Positions 1 through 7,661 of a stretch of DNA of 32,476 bases are shown one piece after another. The position numbers and the translations under genes are program-made. Source of the DNA: Saccharibacter floricola DSM 15669 (GTDB taxonomy: Bacteria > Pseudomonadota > Alphaproteobacteria > Acetobacterales > Acetobacteraceae); NCBI RefSeq assembly GCF_000378165.1, contig NZ_KB899349.1:1-32476 (forward strand). Reading direction: 5' to 3'. The notes beneath the pieces are model-generated. The model was not told where the DNA came from and searched no databases. It saw only the letters and a list, made by a program, of their open reading frames with translations. Every line of letters begins with the position of its first letter. Position 1 is the stretch's first letter.

Positions 1-1292
1 AGGTTCGCGTTCTGGTCAACCGTCGTATCGCCTTGATACTGGTTCGCCCCTGTCAGCGCTGCCGTCGCACCATTGGCAAGCGTAATACCCTTGTCATTCG
101 TGCCGGTAATAGTCCCGGAATAATTCCCACCTTGACCGGTCAGCGTCAGACCGCTGCCTTGTGCAAGCGTGGTGTTCCCACTGCCATTGAGTGAGCCCGC
201 ACTCGCTCCTCCTGAATTAACATTCAGAATGCCACTTCCCGTAGAGGTAATAGATCCCATTACCTTTGCACCGCTCGCTAAAGAGACTGTGCCATTATTC
301 GTTACAGAATCATTAATAGTAGCTCCTGTCGCAGTCACCGTTCCATTAACAGTCTGCAATACACCCGAGGCAATTTGTGTTCCGTTAAGATTAAGCGTAC
401 TGCCTTGGTTGGACGTTATCGTTCCACCATTGGAAATAGTCGCGTTTTTATCTAACGTTGCTGTACCACTATTATTGAGAGACCCAACAGAAGCGCCGTC
501 TAAATTAATGGTTCCATCATTATTGTTTGTAAATGTTCCATTAACTACTGAACCATTTTGGACATTGACTACACCATCATTCGCCTGAATTAAACCAGAT
601 GCAACATTTAGACCATTTAATGTTAATGTACCGCCATTATTGTTTGTAATTCTACTTCTTATTGTTGTATTCTTTCCAAGTGTTGCCTGTCCGCTTATCG
701 TCAAACTATCTGAAATCAAATTACCGTTGGAAACATAAAGGATTCCTGTATTGTCAACTGAAATATCTCCAGTATTATTTAAAGTCGATGCACTTCCATC
801 GACATAAACAGATACCGGAATATTAGAGCCATTCTGATAACCTACTTCTATACCACTAGTTGAATTTAAAGTAGCCCCATTTACAATGGCAACATTAGCA
901 GTATAGAAACGACTTGTACTAGCTGTCAATATTGGATTTTTTGCATTATATACAAGATTACTTCCACTAAAGATAACATTATTACCATTAACGTCGTGCG
1001 TCGTGGATGACTGCGCCTGCCCCGTAGACGTATCTAAAAGTTGGAATGTGCCCGTATTCCAGTCACCTGTTCCGGAGACAGGCGTAGCCGTAAGCCAATT
1101 AAAAGAATTTGGACCATTATTAATTTGTACGACCTTATTAATTACATCCTTATAGGAAGAAGGAGAGGCCGTTTGCGCAAAGGCACCAGACACGCCGACA
1201 TAAGTCGTCGACATCATCAACAAACTCATCGTGCTGCAACGAGCACCTCGACGCAATACATTCTTCACACGGTCAGCGGCTTGATAGACCAC
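1..1292 (-). CDS. Autotransporter/adhesin passenger, N-terminal part (runs off left edge)
   Basis: Open minus-strand frame running to the window edge; about 430 residues are visible. The chosen GTG start follows a GGAGAG Shine-Dalgarno at 7-base spacing; another GTG two codons upstream (1298) is too close to it, and an in-frame TAG lies a few codons further up. The N-terminus has a basic stretch (VKNVLRRGAR), a hydrophobic core and a GAFAQ signal-peptidase-like site near residue 40. The rest is a low-complexity beta-helix passenger, rich in Asn, Gly, Thr and Ser, with repeating motifs such as LNLNGT and NNGGTL. Near the left edge a block like ANQYQGDTTV matches the autotransporter-associated beta-strand (PATR) repeat. 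By family knowledge the product would be exported by Sec and displayed on the outer membrane by a C-terminal beta-barrel, which is outside the window. The target it binds cannot be told from the sequence. Confidence 0.85.
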   Translation of the reverse strand, partial: MVYQAADRVKNVLRRGARCSTMSLLMMSTTYVGVSGAFAQTASPSSYKDVINKVVQINNGPNSFNWLTATPVSGTGDWNTGTFQLLDTSTGQAQSSTTHDVNGNNVIFSGSNLVYNAKNPILTASTSRFYTANVAIVNGATLNSTSGIEVGYQNGSNIPVSVYVDGSASTLNNTGDISVDNTGILYVSNGNLISDSLTISGQATLGKNTTIRSRITNNNGGTLTLNGLNVASGLIQANDGVVNVQNGSVVNGTFTNNNDGTINLDGASVGSLNNSGTATLDKNATISNGGTITSNQGSTLNLNGTQIASGVLQTVNGTVTATGATINDSVTNNGTVSLASGAKVMGSITSTGSGILNVNSGGASAGSLNGSGNTTLAQGSGLTLTGQGGNYSGTITGTNDKGITLANGATAALTGANQYQGDTTVDQNAN

Positions 1293-1360
1293 GCCCACAC
1301 TCTCCGAAAATCTGAAACAGAAAATTGCCTAAAAATAACAATGCAGGCAAAGCGCCTCTC

Positions 1361-1389
1361 ATGATATGGTAATGTTTAATTAACGTCAA
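1361..1389 (-). promoter_or_regulatory. Sigma70-type promoter for the autotransporter
   Basis: On the minus strand TTGACG (1384-1389) is followed after exactly 17 bases by TATCAT (1361-1366). The GTG start lies about 70 bases downstream. The flanks are very AT-rich. The remainder of the 1293-1618 gap shows no convincing ORF or RNA; it holds only AT-rich DNA between two minus-strand genes. Confidence 0.6.
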
Positions 1390-1618
1390 CATAATGAACA
1401 GGTTAATTTCATGGGAAATAAAGTTCGATTTATATTTATATTACCTTCATTGTTTTTTTATTTTTTATTTAATTTATACTATAAATATTAATGTATTATC
1501 TGATTGATAACCTCCCTTTATCAGAAAAGAGAGAGAATTATCTACAGCATCCTACAATATCAGGCACAAAGCAAAATAATGCTATATTCCAACCAAACCT
1601 ATACGTCATATGCTCTCC

Positions 1619-2632
1619 CTATTGACCTATAAACACAGCCTCTACTTCCACTAACAATTCTTTTCGACAAATATCAGCAATAAATACGGGCGATTGCTCC
1701 GCCATTCCACCAAAGATCTTCAGCATAGCACGCTGTATAAGCGAACCATCTTTACCGTGACGCACGTAGATTTTTAAACTTTGGCACGTCACTGAATCCA
1801 GCTCCGGAAAATGCTCGGTCGCCGTTTTTTGGAGGGTTTGGATATTCTCAACCATCACGGCTTGCTGTTCCGCCAATGTTTGCCCAACCGTTTCATGGCC
1901 GATAATACTCGCCGTACCAGACACATACAGCACCGTCTGCTGCGCACCGGCCATCACGGTTCCCCGTGCGAAAGAGGGGGAACGACGCCCATAGCGGCGC
2001 GGATAGCGATAAGCAGGTAACTGGCGCGGATTTTCGATATTGACCCCGCTCGTTTCACGATGAGCCAGCGCATAGACCGCCACCCCGCCTGTTGATAGGC
2101 CAATCCCTGTTGCCGCGGGAAGGTCTGTCAGACTGACACCCATCGCTTCAAAAGCCTGCGACCGTCCACAGCAAAAATCCCGATAGCGCTCTTCACCTTG
2201 AGCATTATCGGCATTAATGGCCCCAAGATAATTCCACATCCGATAAAAATGCCCAAACCCCTTCGCACGGCATAAGGTGATAAGCGCTTCGTACCGTCTT
2301 TTGACCGCCTCACTCAGCTCTGGCTGGTCATCAAGCCAAAAGCCCGCAAAAAGCACATCCCCCGCGCAACTCCACCCGATGCCATCATCAAGCCCAGCGT
2401 GGCGCTCATCTTCTGCGCGCTTCTCGTCTTCTCCAAACGTTATTGCAGCCGCTCGCCAGCATTCATAACGCGCCGGCTTTGGCCCCGGAAGATACATCCA
2501 TACGCAGCCATCTTCCACAGAGAGTGTCGCTTCTTCACCACCATAACGCACAACCGCGAACGCCTTTTGCGTATTTTTAGGCCGCTCATGGCTGTAACAA
2601 GGAAGCATCACGTGACGAGAAGAAGAAAGCAC
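1619..2632 (-). CDS. Chorismatase, XanB2/FkbO/Hyg5-like (hydroxybenzoate-forming)
   Basis: A 337-residue protein of the length and pattern of the chorismatase family, whose members hydrolyse chorismate; XanB2 makes 3- and 4-hydroxybenzoate for xanthomonadin and ubiquinone. The C-terminal half carries the YjgF/Rid-like fold signature: ARGTVMAG, an alternating LYVSGTASIIGHETV segment and a late KIYVRHGKD strand. It is the last gene of a three-gene leftward arm, 3 bases after the methyltransferase stop, so it is probably co-transcribed and supplies the aryl starter of the pigment. The longest frame starts at GTG; an ATG at codon 9 (2608) is an alternative, and neither has a clear Shine-Dalgarno. 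Family assignment is by recalled sequence pattern, and which hydroxybenzoate isomer is made cannot be told. Confidence 0.8.
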   Translation of the reverse strand: MLSSSRHVMLPCYSHERPKNTQKAFAVVRYGGEEATLSVEDGCVWMYLPGPKPARYECWRAAAITFGEDEKRAEDERHAGLDDGIGWSCAGDVLFAGFWLDDQPELSEAVKRRYEALITLCRAKGFGHFYRMWNYLGAINADNAQGEERYRDFCCGRSQAFEAMGVSLTDLPAATGIGLSTGGVAVYALAHRETSGVNIENPRQLPAYRYPRRYGRRSPSFARGTVMAGAQQTVLYVSGTASIIGHETVGQTLAEQQAVMVENIQTLQKTATEHFPELDSVTCQSLKIYVRHGKDGSLIQRAMLKIFGGMAEQSPVFIADICRKELLVEVEAVFIGQ

Positions 2633-2635
2633 TGT

Positions 2636-3370
2636 TTAAGCACGCCCCATATACGCACGGAAAATACCACAGGAAACCTCACAACGAACATCGTGAAAGC
2701 CGGCATCTTTCATCGCCGTGATGATGTCTTGATACGGAACGCAATGGTCGATCGTATCCCAGTAATAATCCATCAAACGACGGCTTGCACGAGAGGCCGC
2801 CATACCAGAGAGAAACGGAACCACCCGCCCCAAATAAAGGAAGAGTAACTTCTGCATCAAACGGCTTTCTGCCCGGCTAATCTCTAATATTAAGACCTTC
2901 CCACCCGGTTTAAGCACGCGATGATAAGACGAGAATGTCTTGTGCAAATCTGCTACATGACGCAGCGCATACCCCATGCTGAGGAAATCCATGCTCTTAT
3001 CCGCAAAAGGAAGGTCCATCGCATCCCCTTGCACGAGCTGAATGGGCAATAATCGACGGCATTCTTGGAGCATTCCCGGGCTCATATCCAGCCCAATAAC
3101 ATTCTCTGCCCCGGTAATGGCGACCGCTTCACGCGCAACCAACCCCGTGCCGACAGCGACATCCAACATTTTCTGTCCCGGTCGCAGCCCCGCCCGTTTC
3201 AGCATGCGCCGACGATACCAACGCCCCGTGCCAAATGAAAATACGCTGTTGATACGATCATAGTGAGCCGCTGTTTCATCAAATAAACCGCGCACAAACT
3301 CTTCACGCTCTTCTGGACGGCTATAAAAACGCGAAAGAAAAGGATGAGGAGATTTTACAGGGTCTGACAT
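2636..3370 (-). CDS. Class I SAM-dependent methyltransferase, UbiE/COQ5-like
   Basis: A 244-residue Rossmann-fold methyltransferase. The glycine-rich SAM-binding motif I (LDVAVGTGLVA) is near residue 70, the acidic motif II is IGLDMS, and the post-motif LPFADKSMDFLSMGYALRHV resembles the UbiE/MenG family, as do the C-terminal YYWDTIDHC and FRAYMG strings. It sits in the leftward arm of the aryl-polyene cluster between the membrane protein and the chorismatase. Methyltransferases in such clusters methylate the aryl head group, so that is the inferred role rather than ubiquinone synthesis. The start is set at ATG 3370; a TTG three codons upstream (3379) is the first codon after an in-frame stop and is the only other choice. 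No strong ribosome site is seen. Confidence 0.8.
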   Translation of the reverse strand: MSDPVKSPHPFLSRFYSRPEEREEFVRGLFDETAAHYDRINSVFSFGTGRWYRRRMLKRAGLRPGQKMLDVAVGTGLVAREAVAITGAENVIGLDMSPGMLQECRRLLPIQLVQGDAMDLPFADKSMDFLSMGYALRHVADLHKTFSSYHRVLKPGGKVLILEISRAESRLMQKLLFLYLGRVVPFLSGMAASRASRRLMDYYWDTIDHCVPYQDIITAMKDAGFHDVRCEVSCGIFRAYMGRA

Positions 3371-3456
3371 AGGAGGCAATCACGAGCTTTAAAAAGTCAA
3401 TCAAGAGGTCGGAGCATAGATGCCCGTTTTCCCCAATGCAATAAAGCACAGCGCTG

Positions 3457-4128
3457 TTAGTGTTTCTTCATAAAAACCATGTACCCCGCACGCAGATTTT
3501 GCCCTAATGTTGCGTGGTCAAACTGGCGGATAAAGAGACGCCGTACTGGGATTTCAACAAGAAATAAACACAGCGCCACGGCTAAAGCGCCACCGCCTAG
3601 AGGATAGTGCCACCACTGTTGATGAGGCGCTAAAGCCCATAGAAACGCCGGCGCAACGAGGGCGAGTATGAAGAAAACAACCCATCCCCATGTCAAACAC
3701 CGCGTATAACGCTGTACATCTAGCCGCAACGAGCCATGAACGCCCTCAGCTATTTGAGTAAGGAGCGGAATTTCCCCACGACGAAGGGACAACGAAAATA
3801 CTGTAAGCGGCCCCCCTAATGCAGCCCCGTATAAGAAAAGCTGGTCTCCCGTCTTCGTCCATATCGGCGCCCACCACCCCATAGCCGCCAACACCACCAA
3901 AAGCGGAGGAAATAAAAACCACCATCGCCCGTGCATGGGGATAATCCCCAGCACTTGGAGGATCATGCCAAGACTCACCAAAAAAGAGGAACAGCCTAGA
4001 GAGGAGGATAGTGTTGTTACAGAAACAATACCAAGTCCAAAAGAAGCAAAGCGTATCCCCCTAAAAAAGCGACACTTGCTGGGTAACGCCTCCAATGGTA
4101 TGAGACTTTCAGCTTTGTTCCTCATCAT
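3457..4128 (-). CDS. COG4648-like membrane protein of aryl-polyene clusters
   Basis: A polytopic membrane protein of about 223 residues with four or more hydrophobic segments. The central RRGEIPLLTQIAEG stretch is followed by a YTRCLTWGWVVFF helix, the arrangement I recall for COG4648 proteins that accompany aryl-polyene loci. Molecular function is not established; a role in pigment assembly or transport at the inner membrane is inferred. The start is assigned at ATG 4128 (ATGATG), leaving only 14 bases to the divergent ACP start. An in-frame ATG at 4152 would overlap the ACP, and the AGGAGG before it is just the complement of the ACP serine codons, so it was not preferred. First gene of the leftward arm. 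Confidence 0.65.
   Translation of the reverse strand: MMRNKAESLIPLEALPSKCRFFRGIRFASFGLGIVSVTTLSSSLGCSSFLVSLGMILQVLGIIPMHGRWWFLFPPLLVVLAAMGWWAPIWTKTGDQLFLYGAALGGPLTVFSLSLRRGEIPLLTQIAEGVHGSLRLDVQRYTRCLTWGWVVFFILALVAPAFLWALAPHQQWWHYPLGGGALAVALCLFLVEIPVRRLFIRQFDHATLGQNLRAGYMVFMKKH
4076..4104 (+). promoter_or_regulatory. Possible promoter of the rightward pigment operon
   Basis: TTGCTG (4076-4081), a 17-base spacer and TATGAG (4099-4104) lie 38 bases before the ACP start. The -10 matches 4 of 6 consensus positions and the -35 is mediocre. It lies inside the 5' end of the divergent membrane-protein gene, which is necessary because only 14 bases separate the two starts. Confidence 0.25.
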
Positions 4129-4142
4129 GAGTTGACTGTTCC

Positions 4143-4430
4143 GTGACGACATCTTCCTCCTCTTCCCAACAATCACCCTTTGAGAGCGAACTGGCTGTCC
4201 ATCTTGTTGATGCCGTTCAACTAGACATGGATCCACACGAAATCGACCCAACAAGTCCTCTCTTTGGTGAGGGACTTGGACTTGATTCCATTGATGTGCT
4301 CGAAATAGCGTTAATGGTCAATACACAGTATAGCATTAAGCTTGAGTCTCATGACGAGAATAATCGCAAGATTTTCCACTCTCTCCGCTCTCTCGCTCAG
4401 TATATTGAAACTCATCGTCCGGCACGATAA
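4143..4430 (+). CDS. Acyl carrier protein of the aryl-polyene type II PKS
   Basis: A 95-residue acyl carrier protein. The phosphopantetheine attachment motif GLGLDSIDVLE is intact, with Ser49 the expected modification site; helix I and the acidic helix II surface are recognisable. It carries the aryl starter and growing polyene through the ligase, KS and dehydratase steps of the genes downstream. A serine-rich N-terminal leader (five consecutive Ser) precedes the fold. The start is GTG: no ATG or other start lies between it and an in-frame TGA at 4128-4130, and the ribosome site is weak. It is the first gene of the rightward operon, 12 bases before the ligase gene. Aryl-polyene clusters generally have two ACPs, but only one is present here. 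Confidence 0.9.
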   Translation: MTTSSSSSQQSPFESELAVHLVDAVQLDMDPHEIDPTSPLFGEGLGLDSIDVLEIALMVNTQYSIKLESHDENNRKIFHSLRSLAQYIETHRPAR

Positions 4431-4442
4431 CCAGACGATCCC

Positions 4443-6101
4443 ATGACCGCACAGCATGACCTTTCTCTTATCACTGCACCCGAGCGGGCTATTTTTTATA
4501 CCGCTGCGGGGCCGATAACCGGCACACAGCTCCTCTCCCACGCATGGGCTTTGGCGGAGCGCTTGCCAGACCGGCCTCTGCTCAACCTACATACTCATCT
4601 TCTTGATTTTACCGTCGTGTTTCTCGCAACCCTGTTGCGCGGGCAAACCTGCCTCCTGTCAAGCCAACAGGCCCCCTCCCAGCTGTTAGCTCTCCAGAAC
4701 GATTATAACGCTGTCTGCACAGGCCCCAACCTTCCCTCTGTTCTGAACATATTTCCGCTCCCTCCACTCTCAGAGCTCATTGCCCAGAAATGGGACAACC
4801 CCTCCCTTCCAGCGCACATAATCGCGGCAGAAGTCTTTACATCTGGCAGTACAGGACAGGCCAAGAAACACCGTAAATGTTGGGGAGAACTCGTGGCCCG
4901 TAGCCACACAGCGTTTCCGCTGCTCGCCGTCACGCAGCCTAACGCTACCTCGCGCACCACAACCCTTTTAGGCACCGTGCCACCTTATCATATGTACGGG
5001 TTTGAAACGCTCATTCTCCAAAGCCTCCATACCCCTACGACCACGGCAAGCGGCCCCTGTTTTTTTCCCAGTGATATTGAGAAACTCCTCGCTCAAACGC
5101 CAGCGCCCCATACACTCGTGACAACGCCGGTTCATCTGCGCTCTCTCACAACAGCACAGGCCGCCCTCCCCAGCCTTGAACGTATCATCTCGGCGTCAGC
5201 TCCCTTACCAGTAGACCTCGCCCAACACGCCGAAGATAGCTTCAATGCCCCCGTCATGGAGATTTATGGCTCCACAGAAACAGGCTCCATTGCCTTTCGT
5301 CGAACCCTCAGCGACGCTCCGTGGCGCCTTTATGACGATACGTCCCTGCTCTTAGACCCCACCGATACGCAAAAAGAGACCTATCTCTTTGAGGCGCCTT
5401 ATGCGACGCCTCATCCGCTCAACGATGTCATTGCCCTTGACGATGATCGACATTTCCATCTCATCGGGCGAAAGGGCGATATCCTCAAAATCGCTGGGAA
5501 GCGCACGTCCTACGCAGCGCTCAACAAAGCGTTATTGCAGGTGGACGGGGTTCTTGACGGCTGTTTTGCCCCTCTCTTGACGGGAGGTGAGGCGGCCGGA
5601 TCGCTCCATGAGCCCACCCGCCTACAGGCTTTTATCGTTGCGCCCAACCGTGACAGCCGCTCTATTATGAAAGCCCTCCGCGAGCATATCGACCCGTCCT
5701 TTATGCCGCGGCGGCTCATCGAGCTCTCCACATTACCACGCAATGCCGTAGGCAAGCTCCCCCGCCACGCATGGGAAGCATTGGTGGAACATTATATGGA
5801 AAAGCGTTGTTATGGCACGTTCCATATTCCTGCCAGCCACCCCGCCCTTCCGGGTCATTTCCCCGGCAATCCTGTTGTGCCCGGCGTCGTTCTGCTTGAT
5901 GCTGTCTTTCACCATCTTCAATACGATGTCAGCACAATAACATCTGTTAAGTTCCTCTCCCTTGTGCGGCCCGATCAACCGATGACCTTGTTCTCAAGCC
6001 GTACTGCAGAGAACGAGTTCCGCTTTACGCTCCACCATGCAGATAGCCGCACTGAAGGAGACACGATCCTACATGGGCGCGCTAAAGGAGCGCCTCAATG
6101 A
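4443..6101 (+). CDS. Acyl-ACP/CoA ligase fused to a hotdog-fold 3-hydroxyacyl dehydratase
   Basis: A 552-residue two-domain protein. Residues 1 to about 450 are an AMP-forming (ANL) ligase: A3-type loop FTSGSTGQAKK (132-142), YGSTETG (275-281), GRKGDILKIAGKR (342-354) and the C-terminal catalytic lysine in NAVGKLPR (K438). Residues 455-550 are a hotdog dehydratase with the FabA/FabZ-type signature LPGHFPGNPVVPGV, His472 being the expected catalytic histidine and Asp486 in the place of the usual acidic partner. The ligase would activate hydroxybenzoate and load it on the ACP, and the dehydratase would remove water after each ketoreduction. In the E. coli aryl-polyene cluster these are separate proteins (ApeH and ApeI), so this is a fusion. 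The stop overlaps the next start by 4 bases. Confidence 0.88.
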   Translation: MTAQHDLSLITAPERAIFYTAAGPITGTQLLSHAWALAERLPDRPLLNLHTHLLDFTVVFLATLLRGQTCLLSSQQAPSQLLALQNDYNAVCTGPNLPSVLNIFPLPPLSELIAQKWDNPSLPAHIIAAEVFTSGSTGQAKKHRKCWGELVARSHTAFPLLAVTQPNATSRTTTLLGTVPPYHMYGFETLILQSLHTPTTTASGPCFFPSDIEKLLAQTPAPHTLVTTPVHLRSLTTAQAALPSLERIISASAPLPVDLAQHAEDSFNAPVMEIYGSTETGSIAFRRTLSDAPWRLYDDTSLLLDPTDTQKETYLFEAPYATPHPLNDVIALDDDRHFHLIGRKGDILKIAGKRTSYAALNKALLQVDGVLDGCFAPLLTGGEAAGSLHEPTRLQAFIVAPNRDSRSIMKALREHIDPSFMPRRLIELSTLPRNAVGKLPRHAWEALVEHYMEKRCYGTFHIPASHPALPGHFPGNPVVPGVVLLDAVFHHLQYDVSTITSVKFLSLVRPDQPMTLFSSRTAENEFRFTLHHADSRTEGDTILHGRAKGAPQ

Positions 6102-7012
6102 GTGGCAACACATGGTTGCGTCCTGAGAAAGGCAATCGGCTCACGGCCTATCTCCTTATAGGGATCATAAAACATCTAGGCCCTCATGCCGCATCATGGT
6201 TACGCGGGCCGGCTACTCTTTATTATGCCCTTTTTTATCCAACTGTCCGGCGAGCCTCTTGGCGTTACCTAACCCATCTTTATCACGCGGGAAAGCTCGA
6301 CCGCCGGCCTCATCACCTCATGGTGCTACAACATATCTACGCCTACAGCACCAATATTGTAGATAGGATTTTCCTCCTCAGCGGGCGCTTTGACCCGGAC
6401 AAGATCCAATGTCACGGGACAGAGCACCTCCACGCAGCTCTTCAACACGGCAAAGGCTGCATTCTTATGGGGGCTCATATTGGCTCTTTTGATGCACTGC
6501 GCCAATTTGGCCTGACAGCCTCCGTCCGTTTTAGGATGCTCATGTATCGGCGTTTCTTGGGCACCACATCACATTTTATCGAACAGCTCGCTCCCGATTT
6601 TAATGCTGATATTATCGAACTCGGTCAGCCTGACAGTATGCTCACCACAGTCAGTGCTCTCAAAAAAGGCCAAGTCGTTGGGATTTTAGCCGATCGTGCC
6701 CATGATCAGAGCCGCTCTATCGCTCTTCCATTTCTTGGTCATAAGGCCCCATTGCCCGCGGGCCCTTTCCAGCTCGCCGCTCTTACCGGGGCGCCCGTCG
6801 TGCTCGTTTCAGCTTTGCGGCAGAAAAATGGGGCGTACCGTATTGCATGCGAGCCTCTTCTTGATACTCTTTTAACCGATGAACCTGCTGCCCCTCTTAA
6901 AGCTGATCCAACCCCTCTCATGGGCCGATATGCCCAATGGATGGAGGGGTTATGTCAACGTAGCCCGTTCGCCTGGTTTAATTTTTTCGACTTTTGGGAA
7001 GAAGGTCTCTAA
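6098..7012 (+). CDS. LpxL/HtrB-like lysophospholipid acyltransferase
   Basis: A 304-residue member of the LpxL/HtrB acyltransferase superfamily. The HX4D catalytic motif is present as HIGSFD (His127, Asp132) within GCILMGAHIGSFDALRQFG, followed by the expected GILADRAHDQSR and LPFLGHKAPLPAGPFQLA blocks that correspond to the second conserved region of the family. The N-terminus is hydrophobic and probably membrane-associated. It starts within the stop of the ligase-dehydratase gene (4-base overlap) and ends 4 bases before the LolA-like gene, so it is translationally coupled. In aryl-polyene loci such acyltransferases are thought to join the polyene to a lipid or glycolipid. It is less likely to be the housekeeping lipid A enzyme. 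Confidence 0.88.
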   Translation: MSGNTWLRPEKGNRLTAYLLIGIIKHLGPHAASWLRGPATLYYALFYPTVRRASWRYLTHLYHAGKLDRRPHHLMVLQHIYAYSTNIVDRIFLLSGRFDPDKIQCHGTEHLHAALQHGKGCILMGAHIGSFDALRQFGLTASVRFRMLMYRRFLGTTSHFIEQLAPDFNADIIELGQPDSMLTTVSALKKGQVVGILADRAHDQSRSIALPFLGHKAPLPAGPFQLAALTGAPVVLVSALRQKNGAYRIACEPLLDTLLTDEPAAPLKADPTPLMGRYAQWMEGLCQRSPFAWFNFFDFWEEGL

Positions 7013-7016
7013 CCCT

Positions 7017-7661
7017 ATGTCTTGGCTCCGCTCTCCACACACTCTGCTGACCTTGCTCCTCCCTCTTTCGCTAACGCTGCCGTCTCCAGCACAGGCAGAG
7101 ACAGCGAGCACAACGCCCTCAAGCCCTCCTCCAGCATCAACGCCGTCGCTCACGCCGCAAGAAAGCTTGGCTGAAACCATTCTCACCCATCTTGGGCAAG
7201 TGCCCGAGCGCGACAATCATTTCCGCGAAACCCATAGCGTGCGCGCCCTGAAAGCGCCGCTTAAAAGCTCGGGTATTCTGCGGTTCCGCGCCCCAGACCA
7301 TATTGAGAAAATCACCACAGCCCCCATCCATGATACGTTGATTATGGAAGGCGATGCTGTGCAGATCCATCATGGTAAGAGCCCCGCTCGCACCCTGCCG
7401 CTTCATATCACCCCCGTGCTGGAACTGATGGCCGCTACGATCCGCGGCCCCCTCCAAGGCAATACGGCCCTGCTGAAACAGTTCTACAGCCTCTCAGCCC
7501 AAGGGGATCCCGCCTCATGGACACTCACCATGACGCCGCGCACAAGCGAGGTGGCCCATATGGTGCATATCGTGCAAATGACAGGCCATAATAACGCCAT
7601 TGAGAGCATTCACCTCATTCAAGCCAATAATGACGTGACCGACACGATCATTACCCACTGA
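7017..7661 (+). CDS. LolA-like periplasmic lipid-carrier protein
   Basis: A 214-residue secreted protein. The signal peptide has a hydrophobic core (LLTLLLPLSLTL) ending at an AQA cleavage site near residue 27, followed by a Pro/Ser/Thr-rich spacer (about 30-50). The mature part resembles the LolA/LolA-like beta-sheet family: ALKAPLKSSGILRFRAPDHIEK is the typical first strand pair, with a late LTMTPR segment. LolA-related proteins are regular members of aryl-polyene clusters and would shuttle the pigment lipid across the periplasm; this is inferred from family and context. The ATG at 7017 puts the signal peptide at the N-terminus; upstream in-frame ATGs inside the acyltransferase gene would spoil it. 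Its TGA overlaps the ATG of the MMPL gene by one base. Confidence 0.8.
   Translation: MSWLRSPHTLLTLLLPLSLTLPSPAQAETASTTPSSPPPASTPSLTPQESLAETILTHLGQVPERDNHFRETHSVRALKAPLKSSGILRFRAPDHIEKITTAPIHDTLIMEGDAVQIHHGKSPARTLPLHITPVLELMAATIRGPLQGNTALLKQFYSLSAQGDPASWTLTMTPRTSEVAHMVHIVQMTGHNNAIESIHLIQANNDVTDTIITH

Noticed and set aside
169-588. 139-residue plus-strand ORF
   Set aside because: It is antisense to the autotransporter passenger; its hydrophobic Val/Pro-rich sequence is the complement of Asn/Gly/Thr repeats, and there is no ribosome site.
2399-2848. 149-residue plus-strand ORF
   Set aside because: Antisense to the chorismatase and methyltransferase genes, which have clear family motifs in the other strand.
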